From the NCBI GenBank assembly GCA_910579185.1, contig CAJTTG010000003.1, positions 239,286-303,285 on the forward strand: DNA of 64,000 nucleotides, in the 5' to 3' direction. Below, one piece after another: positions 52,333-60,622 of this stretch (positions are counted from its first letter, which is position 1; every line of letters starts with the position of its first letter). This DNA is from an uncultured Muribaculaceae bacterium. Lineage in GTDB: Bacteria; Bacteroidota; Bacteroidia; Bacteroidales; Muribaculaceae. Below the pieces are notes generated by a model. It ran no database searches, had not been told where the DNA came from, and worked only from the letters and a program-made list of their open reading frames with translations. The translations under genes and the position numbers were made by a program.

Positions 52333-52944
52333 TTAGGGTTCGATTTCGGATAATATTTTCTTTGACCATGATGGAAGTGTGGGAACATATTGCTTTGCGA
52401 GACAGCCATTGGCAAGTCTAAACAAAATCTGGGCAGTTTGATTCTCGACAGAGTTGTCATACACATATAGTCGGTCAACATAGGGAGCTATGAAGCGGCA
52501 GTTAATCATCGACTTCTGGTATCTGTTGACTATTTTTGTTATAGGCACATCATGACCTCCTTCTATTACCCTTTTAGCTATTCGTGAAGCATTTATTGTC
52601 GGTGATGTAGTTCCGATGAAAAAAAAACTTATGAAGAAACCGGCATCTTTTGCCCGAAGGATGAAATCAATTTTTTCCTGTGCTGAGAATACAGTCTCGA
52701 AAACAAAAGACCTTTTCGATTCGATACATTCGTTACGCAATTTAGAGCAATAGTTTGCAGCTTCCAATATTGCGCTTGTATTATTCCATCCACCGAACTT
52801 ATCTTCAGCTATCTGGTCAGGGTTGATGTATAAGACCCCATCCGACCATTCATGATGGAGAAATTGTGTGGTGACAGTTGTTTTGCCGGATCCGTTGGGT
52901 CCGGCAATGACAATCATTTCCGGGCGATGATCAGTTGATTCCAT
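52333..52944 (-). CDS. Zeta-toxin-like P-loop kinase
   Basis: 203 residues. Walker A motif IVIAGPNGSGKTTVT (K21), YINPDQIAEDKFGG after it and FVFETVFSAQEKIDFIL match zeta/PezT-like and chromosomal 'zeta toxin family' kinases. Known zeta toxins phosphorylate UDP-GlcNAc and poison wall synthesis; shorter chromosomal members may act on other sugars. It overlaps by 14 bases the small gene upstream, which encodes the likely antitoxin. AT content is higher than in the neighbours. Confidence 0.87.
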   Translation of the reverse strand: MESTDHRPEMIVIAGPNGSGKTTVTTQFLHHEWSDGVLYINPDQIAEDKFGGWNNTSAILEAANYCSKLRNECIESKRSFVFETVFSAQEKIDFILRAKDAGFFISFFFIGTTSPTINASRIAKRVIEGGHDVPITKIVNRYQKSMINCRFIAPYVDRLYVYDNSVENQTAQILFRLANGCLAKQYVPTLPSWSKKILSEIEP

Positions 52945-53146
52945 TGCGATATCGGGCTAAACGTTCTTCCCAAGCTTCTCGCGTTTGAGCATATAGTCGT
53001 TCGTAATCAGCCTCAAATCTTAGCTGAGCCTCTTCTGCTCTCTTTACGGCTGCATCACGAGCGTCTGACATGATGGCCTGAAGCATCTCATCGGTGGGAT
53101 CCTCACCGCTGAGAAATCTATAAGAATTCAGTTCCTGTTCGCTCAT
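52931..53146 (-). CDS. Small helical protein, putative antitoxin of the zeta-like kinase
   Basis: 71 residues, strongly charged and helical. It holds SGEDPTDEMLQAIMSDARDA and a Glu/Arg/Ala-rich helix (KRAEEAQLRFEADYERLYAQ). It is encoded immediately upstream of, and overlaps, the kinase gene, as expected for antitoxin-toxin order. It does not resemble the three-helix epsilon antitoxin by sequence, so it may be a new type of partner. Confidence 0.7.
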   Translation of the reverse strand: MSEQELNSYRFLSGEDPTDEMLQAIMSDARDAAVKRAEEAQLRFEADYERLYAQTREAWEERLARYRNGIN

Positions 53147-53278
53147 ATCTGTTCCGGTTAAATTATGGGTAGTGTTTGCAAATATACAAATATAACGCTG
53201 AATAGCAAATTATTGATTCGTATTGGATTGGTAAAAGTTGTTACGCGGATGATCCATTCCCCGGACGTTGAAATTCAG

Positions 53279-53311
53279 AAAAGGGTTTAACTCAATGAGC
53301 TAAACCCTTTT
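53279..53311 (-). terminator. Terminator of tRNA-Pro(CGG)
   Basis: A 15-16 bp stem-loop (53279-53294 with 53296-53311) with one pair that is G-U only on the minus strand. It lies seven bases past the tRNA 3' end. Confidence 0.65.
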
Positions 53312-53317
53312 CTTGAG

Positions 53318-53390
53318 TCGGGGTGAGAAGACTCGAACTTCCGACCTCCACGTCCCGAACGTGGCGCGCTGCCAACTGTGCTACACCCCG
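53318..53390 (-). tRNA. tRNA-Pro (anticodon CGG)
   Basis: The minus strand begins CGGGGTGTAGCACAGTTGG, with anticodon stem CCACG/CGTGG, loop TTCGGGA (anticodon CGG) and T arm GAAGTTCGAGTCTTC. Acceptor CGGGG pairs with CCCCG; CCA is not encoded. It is the second tRNA-Pro of the window and shares the acceptor stem with the TGG copy. Confidence 0.94.
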
Positions 53391-53538
53391 AGGCAGCTTT
53401 CCTTTGGAAATGCGGTGCAAAGGTAATGATTATTTTTGGATTCTGCTAATATTTTTCAGATTTTATTTGTCGGAATTATAAAAAATGAGCAAAACAGAAT
53501 CCGGATCGCATTTCGAAGCTGGTTGGCAGCGGATCATA

Positions 53539-53694
53539 TCAGCGGTTGCGCCTTGTTGTTTGGCGAACTGCAATGGGAGCGTGATGGCGAGAGAGAATAC
53601 GGTGGTTTATGACAATGCCTGCGGCTAAGGCTGATAGAAGCATGATTGCCGCTACGGCCATGAATATCAGGAAATGGAGTGCGTGGGGTGTCAT
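53539..53694 (-). CDS. Small single-helix membrane protein (putative)
   Basis: 51 residues, found by reading the gap between tRNA-Pro and the POT gene. MTPHALHFLIFMAVAAIMLL starts a membrane helix (about 7-30), and the tail is basic (HRILSRHHA and TRRNR), which would face the cytoplasm by the positive-inside rule. The surrounding 500 bases hold nothing else. A small regulatory or structural membrane peptide is possible; chance is the alternative. Confidence 0.4.
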   Translation of the reverse strand: MTPHALHFLIFMAVAAIMLLSALAAGIVINHRILSRHHAPIAVRQTTRRNR

Positions 53695-53817
53695 AGTTTT
53701 AGAGGTTTTATCGGTTGATTTCAGTAATTAAACGTTTCGCCGACAGCTGTGGTTCATTGTGTAATTCAGAATGCATCAGATCTCCGATGTTGCGCGACGG
53801 CTTTAGGTTTATGAATC

Positions 53818-53854
53818 AATGCGGCGTGGCAAAATCAATTTGCCACGCCGCATT
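53818..53854 (-). terminator. Stem-loop terminator after the POT gene
   Basis: A perfect 16-bp stem (53818-53833 with 53839-53854) and 5-base loop, 37 bases past the stop codon. A T run is weak. Confidence 0.6.
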
Positions 53855-53890
53855 ATGGTGTATTAGTCTCTAAAGAGAGGCTGCAGGGGA

Positions 53891-55777
53891 TCAGATGGCG
53901 TCGTCCTCAACGGTCTCAAGCTGTGCCGGAGCTTCGTCGGATGTTGCCGCTTCGAGTTTCTTCATGATTGAGAAGATGAATGCGGCTGAGATGAGGCAGA
54001 TCACGATGAGGATGCCCCAGATGACGGGAACTGAAACTTTGCCCCACATGAGCATGGGGATTGACACGAGGTAGTTGCCGATAGCTGTTGCTGCGAACCA
54101 GCCACCCATCATGCTGCCTTTGTATTTGGGAGGTGCCACTTTCGAAACGAATGAGATGCCCATCGGAGAGAGCAGCAGTTCGGCAAATGTGAGCAGGAGG
54201 TAGGTGGAGATTAGCCAGTTGGGCGATTCGCTGCCGTTGGTGCCCACGAGGCTGAGCGATCCGAATACCATCACGAGGTATGCGCCACCGGCTACGATCA
54301 TGCCATAACCGATCTTGCGCGGTGCGGAGGGTTCTTTGCCCCGGCTGGCGAGCCAGCTGAACAGAGCCATGGAGAATGGGGTCAGTGCCACCACGTAGAA
54401 TGGGTTGAACTGCTGGTAAACGGCAGGATCGATGTTGTCGATTGTAGCAGGGGTGCCTGAGTAGATGTAGGCCACAATGCCTATTGCTGCGGCCAGGATG
54501 ATTCCGCTGATGGTCTTGGCTTTGGCCGTTTTGCTCTGGAACACGCTGAACAGGGCGTAGACGCCTACTGCTATCGAGACGAGAGCCCAGAGGTTGAATC
54601 CGATGCGTGTCCAGCTCGAGGATGAGCTTGATGTACAGCTCTTGGCGAATTCTGTCAGCGTCTGTCCGTTCTGGTGGAACACCATCCAGAAGAAGATCAC
54701 CACGGCGAACACGAGCAACAGAGCCACGATGCGCTGTTTTGTCTGCTGGGGTGTGAGCTGTGGGCCGTCGTCGGCTTTTTTAGCCTGTTTTTTACCGGCG
54801 GTCTTTTTGTCGGTTATAATGTGGCTGTAGGTCTTGCGTCCGAGGATGTAGATGAGGAAGCTGACGATTAGCGATCCGCAGGCCAGGGCGAAAGCATATC
54901 CGCATCCTTTAGAGAAGGAGGTGATGTATTCGTTGGCGAATGTGGTCATGTCGGATGTCTTGTGACTGCTCTTGTCGGCCACGGCCTGGAGGTTGTCGCT
55001 GAAGAACTGGGGCAGATTGTTGCCTGCCGAGAGTTCTTTTTTGAGTGTGGCTTCGGCTTCTTTGCGGTCAAGGCCTTTGTATGCGTCCTTGTCGGCTTCC
55101 AGCTTGGCGCTTACGGCGAAGTCGAGCATTGATTTGTAGCTTTCCGAGCCTTGGGCCGGCATGTCGGTGAATTCTTTTGTGTCGAGACACCAGTTGCAGA
55201 CCGTTGGGATCATGGATTCCTTGAGTTGCAGGCCTTCGGTTGTTTCGACGCGGAATCCGTCGGCTTCGAGAGCGGCGTTCTTAAGGGCTATGGCGGCTGT
55301 CGGCGCGAACATGGAGCCGAGGTTGATGGCCATGTAGAAGATGGAGAATGCGGCATCGCGGCGTGCGCTGTAGCGGATATCGTTGTAGAGGTCGCCTACC
55401 ATCACTTGCAGGTTGCCTTTGAAGAGTCCTGTGCCCACGGAGATCAGCAGCAGTGCGGCAAAGAGGATGTAGAGCGATGTGTTCTCACGCACCGGAGTCG
55501 GGACTGACATGAGTGCATATCCAAGGAACATGATTCCGATACCGGCCACGACGCATTTGGAGAAGCTCCATTTGTCGGCTACGAAACCGCCTACGAGCGG
55601 CATGAAGTAGACCAGTGCCAGGAATATTGAGAAAATCTGACCAGTCCAAGCCGAGTCAAGTCCGAATTTGGCCTGCAAGTAGAAGAGGAAGATGGCGAGC
55701 ATCGTGTAGTAACCGAAGCGTTCGCCGGTGTTGGCCAAGGAAAGGACGTAGAGTCCTTTGGGTTGGTTTTTGAACAT
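53891..55777 (-). CDS. POT/PTR-family proton-dependent oligopeptide transporter
   Basis: 628 residues, MFS fold with about 12-14 helices. The N-terminal motif ANTGERFGYYTMLAIFLFYL includes the ExxER-like segment (GERFGYY) of proton coupling, and FSIFYMAINLGSMFAPTAAI is the PTR signature. A long loop of about 100 residues after helix 6 (KELSAGNNLPQFFSDNLQAV) is not seen in short POT proteins. It imports di- and tripeptides and fits the peptide diet suggested by the exported peptidases. Confidence 0.94.
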   Translation of the reverse strand: MFKNQPKGLYVLSLANTGERFGYYTMLAIFLFYLQAKFGLDSAWTGQIFSIFLALVYFMPLVGGFVADKWSFSKCVVAGIGIMFLGYALMSVPTPVRENTSLYILFAALLLISVGTGLFKGNLQVMVGDLYNDIRYSARRDAAFSIFYMAINLGSMFAPTAAIALKNAALEADGFRVETTEGLQLKESMIPTVCNWCLDTKEFTDMPAQGSESYKSMLDFAVSAKLEADKDAYKGLDRKEAEATLKKELSAGNNLPQFFSDNLQAVADKSSHKTSDMTTFANEYITSFSKGCGYAFALACGSLIVSFLIYILGRKTYSHIITDKKTAGKKQAKKADDGPQLTPQQTKQRIVALLLVFAVVIFFWMVFHQNGQTLTEFAKSCTSSSSSSWTRIGFNLWALVSIAVGVYALFSVFQSKTAKAKTISGIILAAAIGIVAYIYSGTPATIDNIDPAVYQQFNPFYVVALTPFSMALFSWLASRGKEPSAPRKIGYGMIVAGGAYLVMVFGSLSLVGTNGSESPNWLISTYLLLTFAELLLSPMGISFVSKVAPPKYKGSMMGGWFAATAIGNYLVSIPMLMWGKVSVPVIWGILIVICLISAAFIFSIMKKLEAATSDEAPAQLETVEDDAI

Positions 55778-55803
55778 AAATGGTTAGTGTGTATGGTTGG
55801 TTA

Positions 55804-56238
55804 TTATTCTTTTTTCAGTCCGTCGCGCATTTTCATGGCCATTGCGTAGAGGCGCATCTGCTTCACCATCGCTACCAGACCATTGGATCTGGTGGGGGAT
55901 AGATTTTCGGCCAGGCCGATGCGGTCGATGAAATAGAGATCGGCGTTGAGTATCTCGTCGGGGGTGTGGTCGTTGAGCACGCGAATGAGCAGGGCTATGA
56001 TCCCTTTGACGATGATTGCGTCGGAATCGGCAGTGTAGCTTACGTGGCCGTCCTTTTCCTCAGCGTTGAGCCACACGCGGCTCTGGCAGCCTTCGATCAG
56101 GTGTTCCGGGGTCTTGTACTTCACGTCGATAGGGGGGAGGGCGTTGCCGAGGTCTATGATCATGGCATAGCGGTCCATCCAGTCGTCAACTTCGGAAAAC
56201 TCGTCAATAATCTCGTCTTGTATTTCGTTTATCGTCAT
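55804..56238 (-). CDS. sufE: SufE-family Fe-S cluster assembly protein
   Basis: 144 residues from the ATG at 56238 (MTINEIQDEI); 56247 adds three residues. The sulfur-accepting Cys is in HLIEGCQSRVWLNAEE, and DSDAIIVKGIIALLIRVL and LSPTRSNGLVAMVKQMR are family segments. It accepts persulfide from SufS. No other suf gene lies in the window. Confidence 0.94.
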   Translation of the reverse strand: MTINEIQDEIIDEFSEVDDWMDRYAMIIDLGNALPPIDVKYKTPEHLIEGCQSRVWLNAEEKDGHVSYTADSDAIIVKGIIALLIRVLNDHTPDEILNADLYFIDRIGLAENLSPTRSNGLVAMVKQMRLYAMAMKMRDGLKKE

Positions 56239-56278
56239 AATTGGCAAATTTAATAATAATTATTGAATATTCATGCTG

Positions 56279-57280
56279 TTATTGCCGGGATTCGGTGTAG
56301 ATCACGCGCATAAGTGTTTTCCCGACGTCGCCGAGGGTGGCAGCGTCGATCGACTCCATATTGTCGGCGAGTGTGTGCCATGTGGGCGGAAATGCCCCGG
56401 TCTGCGGATTGGCGCATTCGATTATGTCGATGCATGGGATTCCGGCTTGAGTGATGAACAGGTGGTCGTCGGTGATGGCACCGCGCACGTCGTTGATGAA
56501 GCGTGTTATCCCCTCGGCTTTAGCGGCTTGCCACACTTTGCTGTTGACCCATCGTGCGCCCTGTTCCGAGAAGTATTCGCGGTAGAACCGGGCATTCCGT
56601 CCGCCCACCATGTCGAGCAGTATTCCGTAGGCTGGTCTGTCGGCTGGTGTGTATGGGCTGTTGTCGGCGAAATATTGTGCGCCGAGAGCCCATGAGGAAT
56701 CTTCGTCGGGGGTGTTGTCGCTTGTGCCGTAGTCCTCCACGTCTGTGAGCAGGAAGTCCACTCCGATGTCCGGGGTTGAGATGGCGAGATTGCGTGCCAG
56801 TTCCAGTGCTACTCCCACGCCGCTGGCTCCGTCGTTGGCTCCGTCGATAGGCTTTGAGTGGTTGCTCTCCGCCGCGTCATGGTCGGCCCAGGGACGGGTG
56901 TCGTAGTGTGCGGCTATGAGTATGCGTCGTGGTGCGGCGGTGTTGAAGCGTGCGATGATATTGTGCATGGGTAGCTTGTCGCCGTTGAATGCCACCACAC
57001 GGTCGCTTTGGAGAATGACTGTGTCGGCTCCGTAGCTTTCCATTTTGTCAATGATGAAGTCGCGGCAGCGGATGTGGGGGGGCGTTCCCGGCACGCGAGG
57101 CCCCATGGCCACTTGTGCTTCGACAAAGGCGTAGGCGCTGTCGGCGTTGAACGCAGGCCATTCTGCCGTGGTCTGTTGTCCGGCAGATTCTGATGCGGCT
57201 GCATCGCTTCCGTTGCCGGCCGGAGAGCTTCCGCAGGCACAGAGACATGCAGCCAGAATCGGTATGTTGATAAATTTCAT
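56279..57280 (-). CDS. M28-family glutaminyl-peptide cyclotransferase-like lipoprotein
   Basis: 333 residues, the length of the bacterial type II enzyme from Porphyromonas. Lipobox AACLCACGSS (Cys about 16). The M28 fold shows AHYDTRPWADHD, the zinc ligand Asp in GANDGASGVGVALELA, Glu in LTDVEDYG and His in PTWHTLADNMESID: one zinc as in glutaminyl cyclases. These convert N-terminal Gln to pyroglutamate on exported proteins, and signal peptide cleavage before Gln (AQ, VQAQ) is frequent in this window. A -7 box lies 25 bases upstream. Confidence 0.86.
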   Translation of the reverse strand: MKFINIPILAACLCACGSSPAGNGSDAAASESAGQQTTAEWPAFNADSAYAFVEAQVAMGPRVPGTPPHIRCRDFIIDKMESYGADTVILQSDRVVAFNGDKLPMHNIIARFNTAAPRRILIAAHYDTRPWADHDAAESNHSKPIDGANDGASGVGVALELARNLAISTPDIGVDFLLTDVEDYGTSDNTPDEDSSWALGAQYFADNSPYTPADRPAYGILLDMVGGRNARFYREYFSEQGARWVNSKVWQAAKAEGITRFINDVRGAITDDHLFITQAGIPCIDIIECANPQTGAFPPTWHTLADNMESIDAATLGDVGKTLMRVIYTESRQ

Positions 57281-57305
57281 GATGTTTTGAAACAGTAATT
57301 TGTCA

Positions 57306-57313
57306 CAAAGTTA
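57306..57313 (-). promoter_or_regulatory. -7 promoter box of the glutaminyl cyclase gene
   Basis: TAACTTTG on the minus strand, 26 bases before the start; no clear -33 element. Confidence 0.4.
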
Positions 57314-57358
57314 CGCTATAAGATGTGGATTTGTGCGCTTAAAAAAAGTTAAATTATA

Positions 57359-57389
57359 TTTGCTTACTCAATGACTTGGGTTATCTTTG
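57359..57389 (+). promoter_or_regulatory. Promoter abutting the ligA start codon
   Basis: TTTG at 57359-57362, a 19-base spacer and TATCTTTG at 57382-57389: a full consensus match, with the ATG at 57396 only six bases further. The predicted transcript is leaderless or nearly so. Confidence 0.7.
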
Positions 57390-57395
57390 CAGAAT

Positions 57396-59405
57396 ATGGA
57401 CAGTATCAAGGAAGAAATAGAGTCGTTGCGTCGGCAGATCAACGATCATAACCATAGCTATTACGTGGAGAATTCCCCGACGATTTCCGATCAGGATTTC
57501 GATATGCTTCTCAAGGAGCTTGAGCGGCTTGAAAGGGAGCATCCTGAGTATGACGATCCGTATTCGCCAACCCATCGTGTCGGGTCGGATCTGACCAAAG
57601 GTTTCCGTCAGATTGTGCATGAGCGGCCTATGCTCTCGCTGGGAAACACTTATTCGGTAGGCGAGGTGGATGCCTTCGTTGGCCGCTGCCGCGAGGGGCT
57701 TCCCGGCGAGGAGGTGGAGATTGTCGGAGAGATGAAGTTTGACGGCACGTCGATCTCGTTGCTGTATGAGAACGGAAGGCTTGTCCATGCCGTTACGCGC
57801 GGCGACGGGGAGAAGGGCGACGATGTTACTGATAATGTGATCACTATCCGCAGCATCCCCTTGCAGCTGTCGGGCTCTGACTGGCCGGCACGTTTTGAGA
57901 TAAGAGGCGAGATCCTGCTGCCATGGAAGGCGTTCGACCGTCTCAATGCCGAACGGGCGTTCAATGAGGAGCCATTGTTTGCCAATCCGCGCAATGCGGC
58001 TGCCGGAACGCTGAAGATGCAGAATTCGGCCGAGGTGTCGCGTCGTGGTCTGGATGCCTATTTCTATTATCTGATCGGTGACAATCTGCCCTATCCGACA
58101 CATTACGAGAATATGCAGGCGGCACGCCGTTGGGGCTTCAAGGTGTCGGACGCTATGCGTGTGATGCGGTCGATCAAGGAGGTCGACGAATATATAACGT
58201 ATTGGGATACTGAGCGGAAGAATCTTCCTGTGGCCACCGACGGACTTGTTTTCAAGGTCAATTCGCTCCGTCAGCAGCTCAATCTGGGCTACACGGCCAA
58301 GAGTCCGCGCTGGGCCATAGCCTACAAGTTTCAGGCCGAGAGGGCGTTGACGCGGTTGCGCTTCGTTTCGTTTGAGGTTGGGCGCACAGGAGTCATCACT
58401 CCTGTTGCCAATCTTGATCCCGTTTTGCTCTCCGGGACGATTGTCAAGCGTGCGTCGCTCCACAATGCCGATATTGTCCGTCAGCTTGATATCCACTATG
58501 ACGATATGCTCTATGTGGAGAAGGGGGGGGAGATCATCCCGAAGATCACCGGAGTGGAGCTTTCGGAGCGCAAGCCCGGAACAGAGCCGGTGGAATTCGT
58601 GAAGCATTGTCCGTCGTGTGGCACGGAGCTTGTGCGTGTGGATGGCGAGGCGGCATGGATCTGCCCCAACACTTACGGCTGCGCTCCTCAGATTGTTGGG
58701 CGCATAGAGCATTTCGTAGGCCGCCGGATGATGGATATCGACGGGATAGGTGAAGAGACGGCGCGGATGATGTTTGACGCCGGTCTCATACGCGATATCG
58801 CCGACATCTATGATCTGACGTCGTCGCAGCTTCTGACTCTCGAGGGATTCGGCCCGAGAAGTGCCGAGCGCGTGCTTGAGGGCGTTGAGGCGAGCAAATC
58901 GGTTCCATTCCCACGGGTGCTGTTTGCCCTGTCGATCCCTTATGTCGGTGAGACCGGAGCCAAGAAGATTGCGCGTGCGGTAGGGAGCATTGACCGTCTG
59001 ATGGCGATGACGGCCGATGAGCTTACCGCCATAGAGGATGTAGGCCCGAGGATTGCTGCTTCGATCCTGGAATATTTCTCTCATGAATCGAACCGTGAGA
59101 TCGTTGAGCGGCTGCGGCGTGCCGGGGTGCAGATGGAGGTTGAGGCTTCCGACGGGCCTCAGTCCACGGCTCTGCTGGGGAAGTCGGTCGTGATCAGCGG
59201 CACTTTTGCCCTTCATTCGCGCGATGAATATAAATCAATGATCGAAGCCAACGGAGGCAAGAATGTGGGCTCGATCTCGAAAAAGACTGATTTTATCCTT
59301 GCCGGAGAGAATATGGGTCCGGCGAAACTTGAAAAAGCGTCGAAGCTCGGCATCCCGATCATCGACGAGAACAGATTTCTTGAAATGATTAACCAAAACT
59401 CATAA
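57396..59405 (+). CDS. ligA: NAD+-dependent DNA ligase
   Basis: 669 residues from the ATG at 57396 (a TTG at 57387 lies inside the promoter). The adenylation domain has the nucleophilic Lys K114 in EMKFDGTSISL after the Ia domain (YYVENSPTISDQDFD). OB fold, Cys4 zinc finger (HCPSCGTELV and ICPNTYGC), helix-hairpin-helix repeats and a C-terminal BRCT domain (GKSVVISGTFALHSRDEYKS) follow. It seals nicks in replication. The stop overlaps by one base with the ATG of the next frame, so the barrel protein gene is co-transcribed. Confidence 0.98.
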   Translation: MDSIKEEIESLRRQINDHNHSYYVENSPTISDQDFDMLLKELERLEREHPEYDDPYSPTHRVGSDLTKGFRQIVHERPMLSLGNTYSVGEVDAFVGRCREGLPGEEVEIVGEMKFDGTSISLLYENGRLVHAVTRGDGEKGDDVTDNVITIRSIPLQLSGSDWPARFEIRGEILLPWKAFDRLNAERAFNEEPLFANPRNAAAGTLKMQNSAEVSRRGLDAYFYYLIGDNLPYPTHYENMQAARRWGFKVSDAMRVMRSIKEVDEYITYWDTERKNLPVATDGLVFKVNSLRQQLNLGYTAKSPRWAIAYKFQAERALTRLRFVSFEVGRTGVITPVANLDPVLLSGTIVKRASLHNADIVRQLDIHYDDMLYVEKGGEIIPKITGVELSERKPGTEPVEFVKHCPSCGTELVRVDGEAAWICPNTYGCAPQIVGRIEHFVGRRMMDIDGIGEETARMMFDAGLIRDIADIYDLTSSQLLTLEGFGPRSAERVLEGVEASKSVPFPRVLFALSIPYVGETGAKKIARAVGSIDRLMAMTADELTAIEDVGPRIAASILEYFSHESNREIVERLRRAGVQMEVEASDGPQSTALLGKSVVISGTFALHSRDEYKSMIEANGGKNVGSISKKTDFILAGENMGPAKLEKASKLGIPIIDENRFLEMINQNS

Positions 59406-59410
59406 TGATT

Positions 59411-60019
59411 ATGAAAAAAACAGCAATTTCGTTTCTATTGGCCATAGTGGCCGTAGTGTTCTCGGCACTTCCTGCCGATGCACAGTTGCGTTTCGGTCTG
59501 CGTGCCGGCGTGGCTGTCAACTCACTCCATTTCAGCACAAAGACCTTCGATGCCAGCAACCGTGCCGGTTTCACGGGTGGTGCGATGCTCGAGTTCACCG
59601 CTCCTGTCATCGGGCTTGGCTTCGACCTGTCGGCTATGTATGTGCGCCGCAATTCGCAGTGGCTTGAAGCTAACAATATCCCCCAAAAAGACAACCGTGA
59701 CTACATCGATATTCCTCTCAACCTCAAATGGCGCATGAATATTCCGCTGATCAATGCCATTGCCCGTCCGTTCCTGACCACCGGTCCGAGCTTCTCGTTC
59801 CTGACCTCGCGCAAGAGTGCCGAGAACGCCTACCGCAACCGCAGCTTCGACACGGCCTGGAACTTCGGTTTCGGTCTGGAATTGTTCAAGCATGTCCAGG
59901 TTGGTGCCAGCTATGGCATAGGACTGACCAAAGCCTTGAAAACCATCGGAGCAACCGGCACATCCAACATCGACGGACGCAACCGCTACTGGACTGTCAC
60001 GGCAGCCTATATGTTCTGA
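59411..60019 (+). CDS. Outer-membrane beta-barrel (porin-family-like) protein
   Basis: 202 residues from the ATG at 59411; an ATG two codons earlier (59405) overlaps the ligA stop. Signal peptide ends ADAQ (about 24). LRFGLRAGVAVNSLHF opens a small eight-strand barrel typical of outer-membrane protein family PF13568-like proteins, ending YWTVTAAYMF with terminal Phe. Function unknown. A terminator follows 16 bases after the stop. Confidence 0.85.
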   Translation: MKKTAISFLLAIVAVVFSALPADAQLRFGLRAGVAVNSLHFSTKTFDASNRAGFTGGAMLEFTAPVIGLGFDLSAMYVRRNSQWLEANNIPQKDNRDYIDIPLNLKWRMNIPLINAIARPFLTTGPSFSFLTSRKSAENAYRNRSFDTAWNFGFGLELFKHVQVGASYGIGLTKALKTIGATGTSNIDGRNRYWTVTAAYMF

Positions 60020-60034
60020 AAAGATATATCCGGA

Positions 60035-60075
60035 AAAAAAATGTCGGGGGGTGATGCAACTTCCCGGCATTTTTT
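60035..60075 (+). terminator. Terminator after ligA and the barrel gene
   Basis: A 13-bp stem (60035-60047 with 60063-60075, with G-T) flanked by A and T runs, 16 bases past the stop codon. Confidence 0.7.
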
Positions 60076-60115
60076 GCGTCTGATAGATCGAGACGATAAA
60101 TGAAAACCTCCCTAT

Positions 60116-60601
60116 ATGCCGACCATAGAGACAGACACCAGCGCATTTCTTGAGGCTGTGAATTCCAATTCAGGCCTCATATATAAGGTGTGCTACATGT
60201 ATGCCGAGGACAGGGACCATCTGAAGGACCTCTATCAGGAGGTGATGGTCAATCTCTGGCAGGGCTTCTCCGGCTTCAGGGGCAACTCCAAGCTATCGAC
60301 CTGGATCTACCGTATAGCGATCAACACCTGCGTGTCGTATATCCGCCGGCATGGCCGTAACAGCGGTCACGAGCCGCTCGACGAATCCGCGTCAGGGATT
60401 GTCGACGAGAGCCACGAGCATGCGGCGCAGTTGAAGATGATGTATGAGATGATCTCCACGCTCGGACGCATCGACAAAGCAATCATCATGCTGTGGCTCG
60501 ATGAGTACAGCTACGACGAGATAGCTTCGTTGACGGGAGTCAGCCGCAACAACGTGGCTTCCCGGATCCATCGTATCAAACAGCGGCTTTCCGCAAAATG
60601 A
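60116..60601 (+). CDS. RNA polymerase ECF-type sigma factor
   Basis: 161 residues. Region 2: DHLKDLYQEVMVNLWQGF and KLSTWIYRIAINTCVSYIRR. Region 4: TLGRIDKAIIMLWLDEYSY and DEIASLTGVSRNNVASRIHR. It is short and lacks N- or C-terminal extensions. It starts 97 bases after the barrel gene, beyond a terminator, and is followed 21 bases later by a membrane-protein gene that may regulate it. Confidence 0.95.
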   Translation: MPTIETDTSAFLEAVNSNSGLIYKVCYMYAEDRDHLKDLYQEVMVNLWQGFSGFRGNSKLSTWIYRIAINTCVSYIRRHGRNSGHEPLDESASGIVDESHEHAAQLKMMYEMISTLGRIDKAIIMLWLDEYSYDEIASLTGVSRNNVASRIHRIKQRLSAK

Positions 60602-60622
60602 ACTTGAAAAACAGATTTGACT

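Noticed and set aside
57381..59216. 611-codon minus-strand open frame
   Set aside because: It is the antisense shadow of ligA, rich in His and Arg without any recognisable domain.
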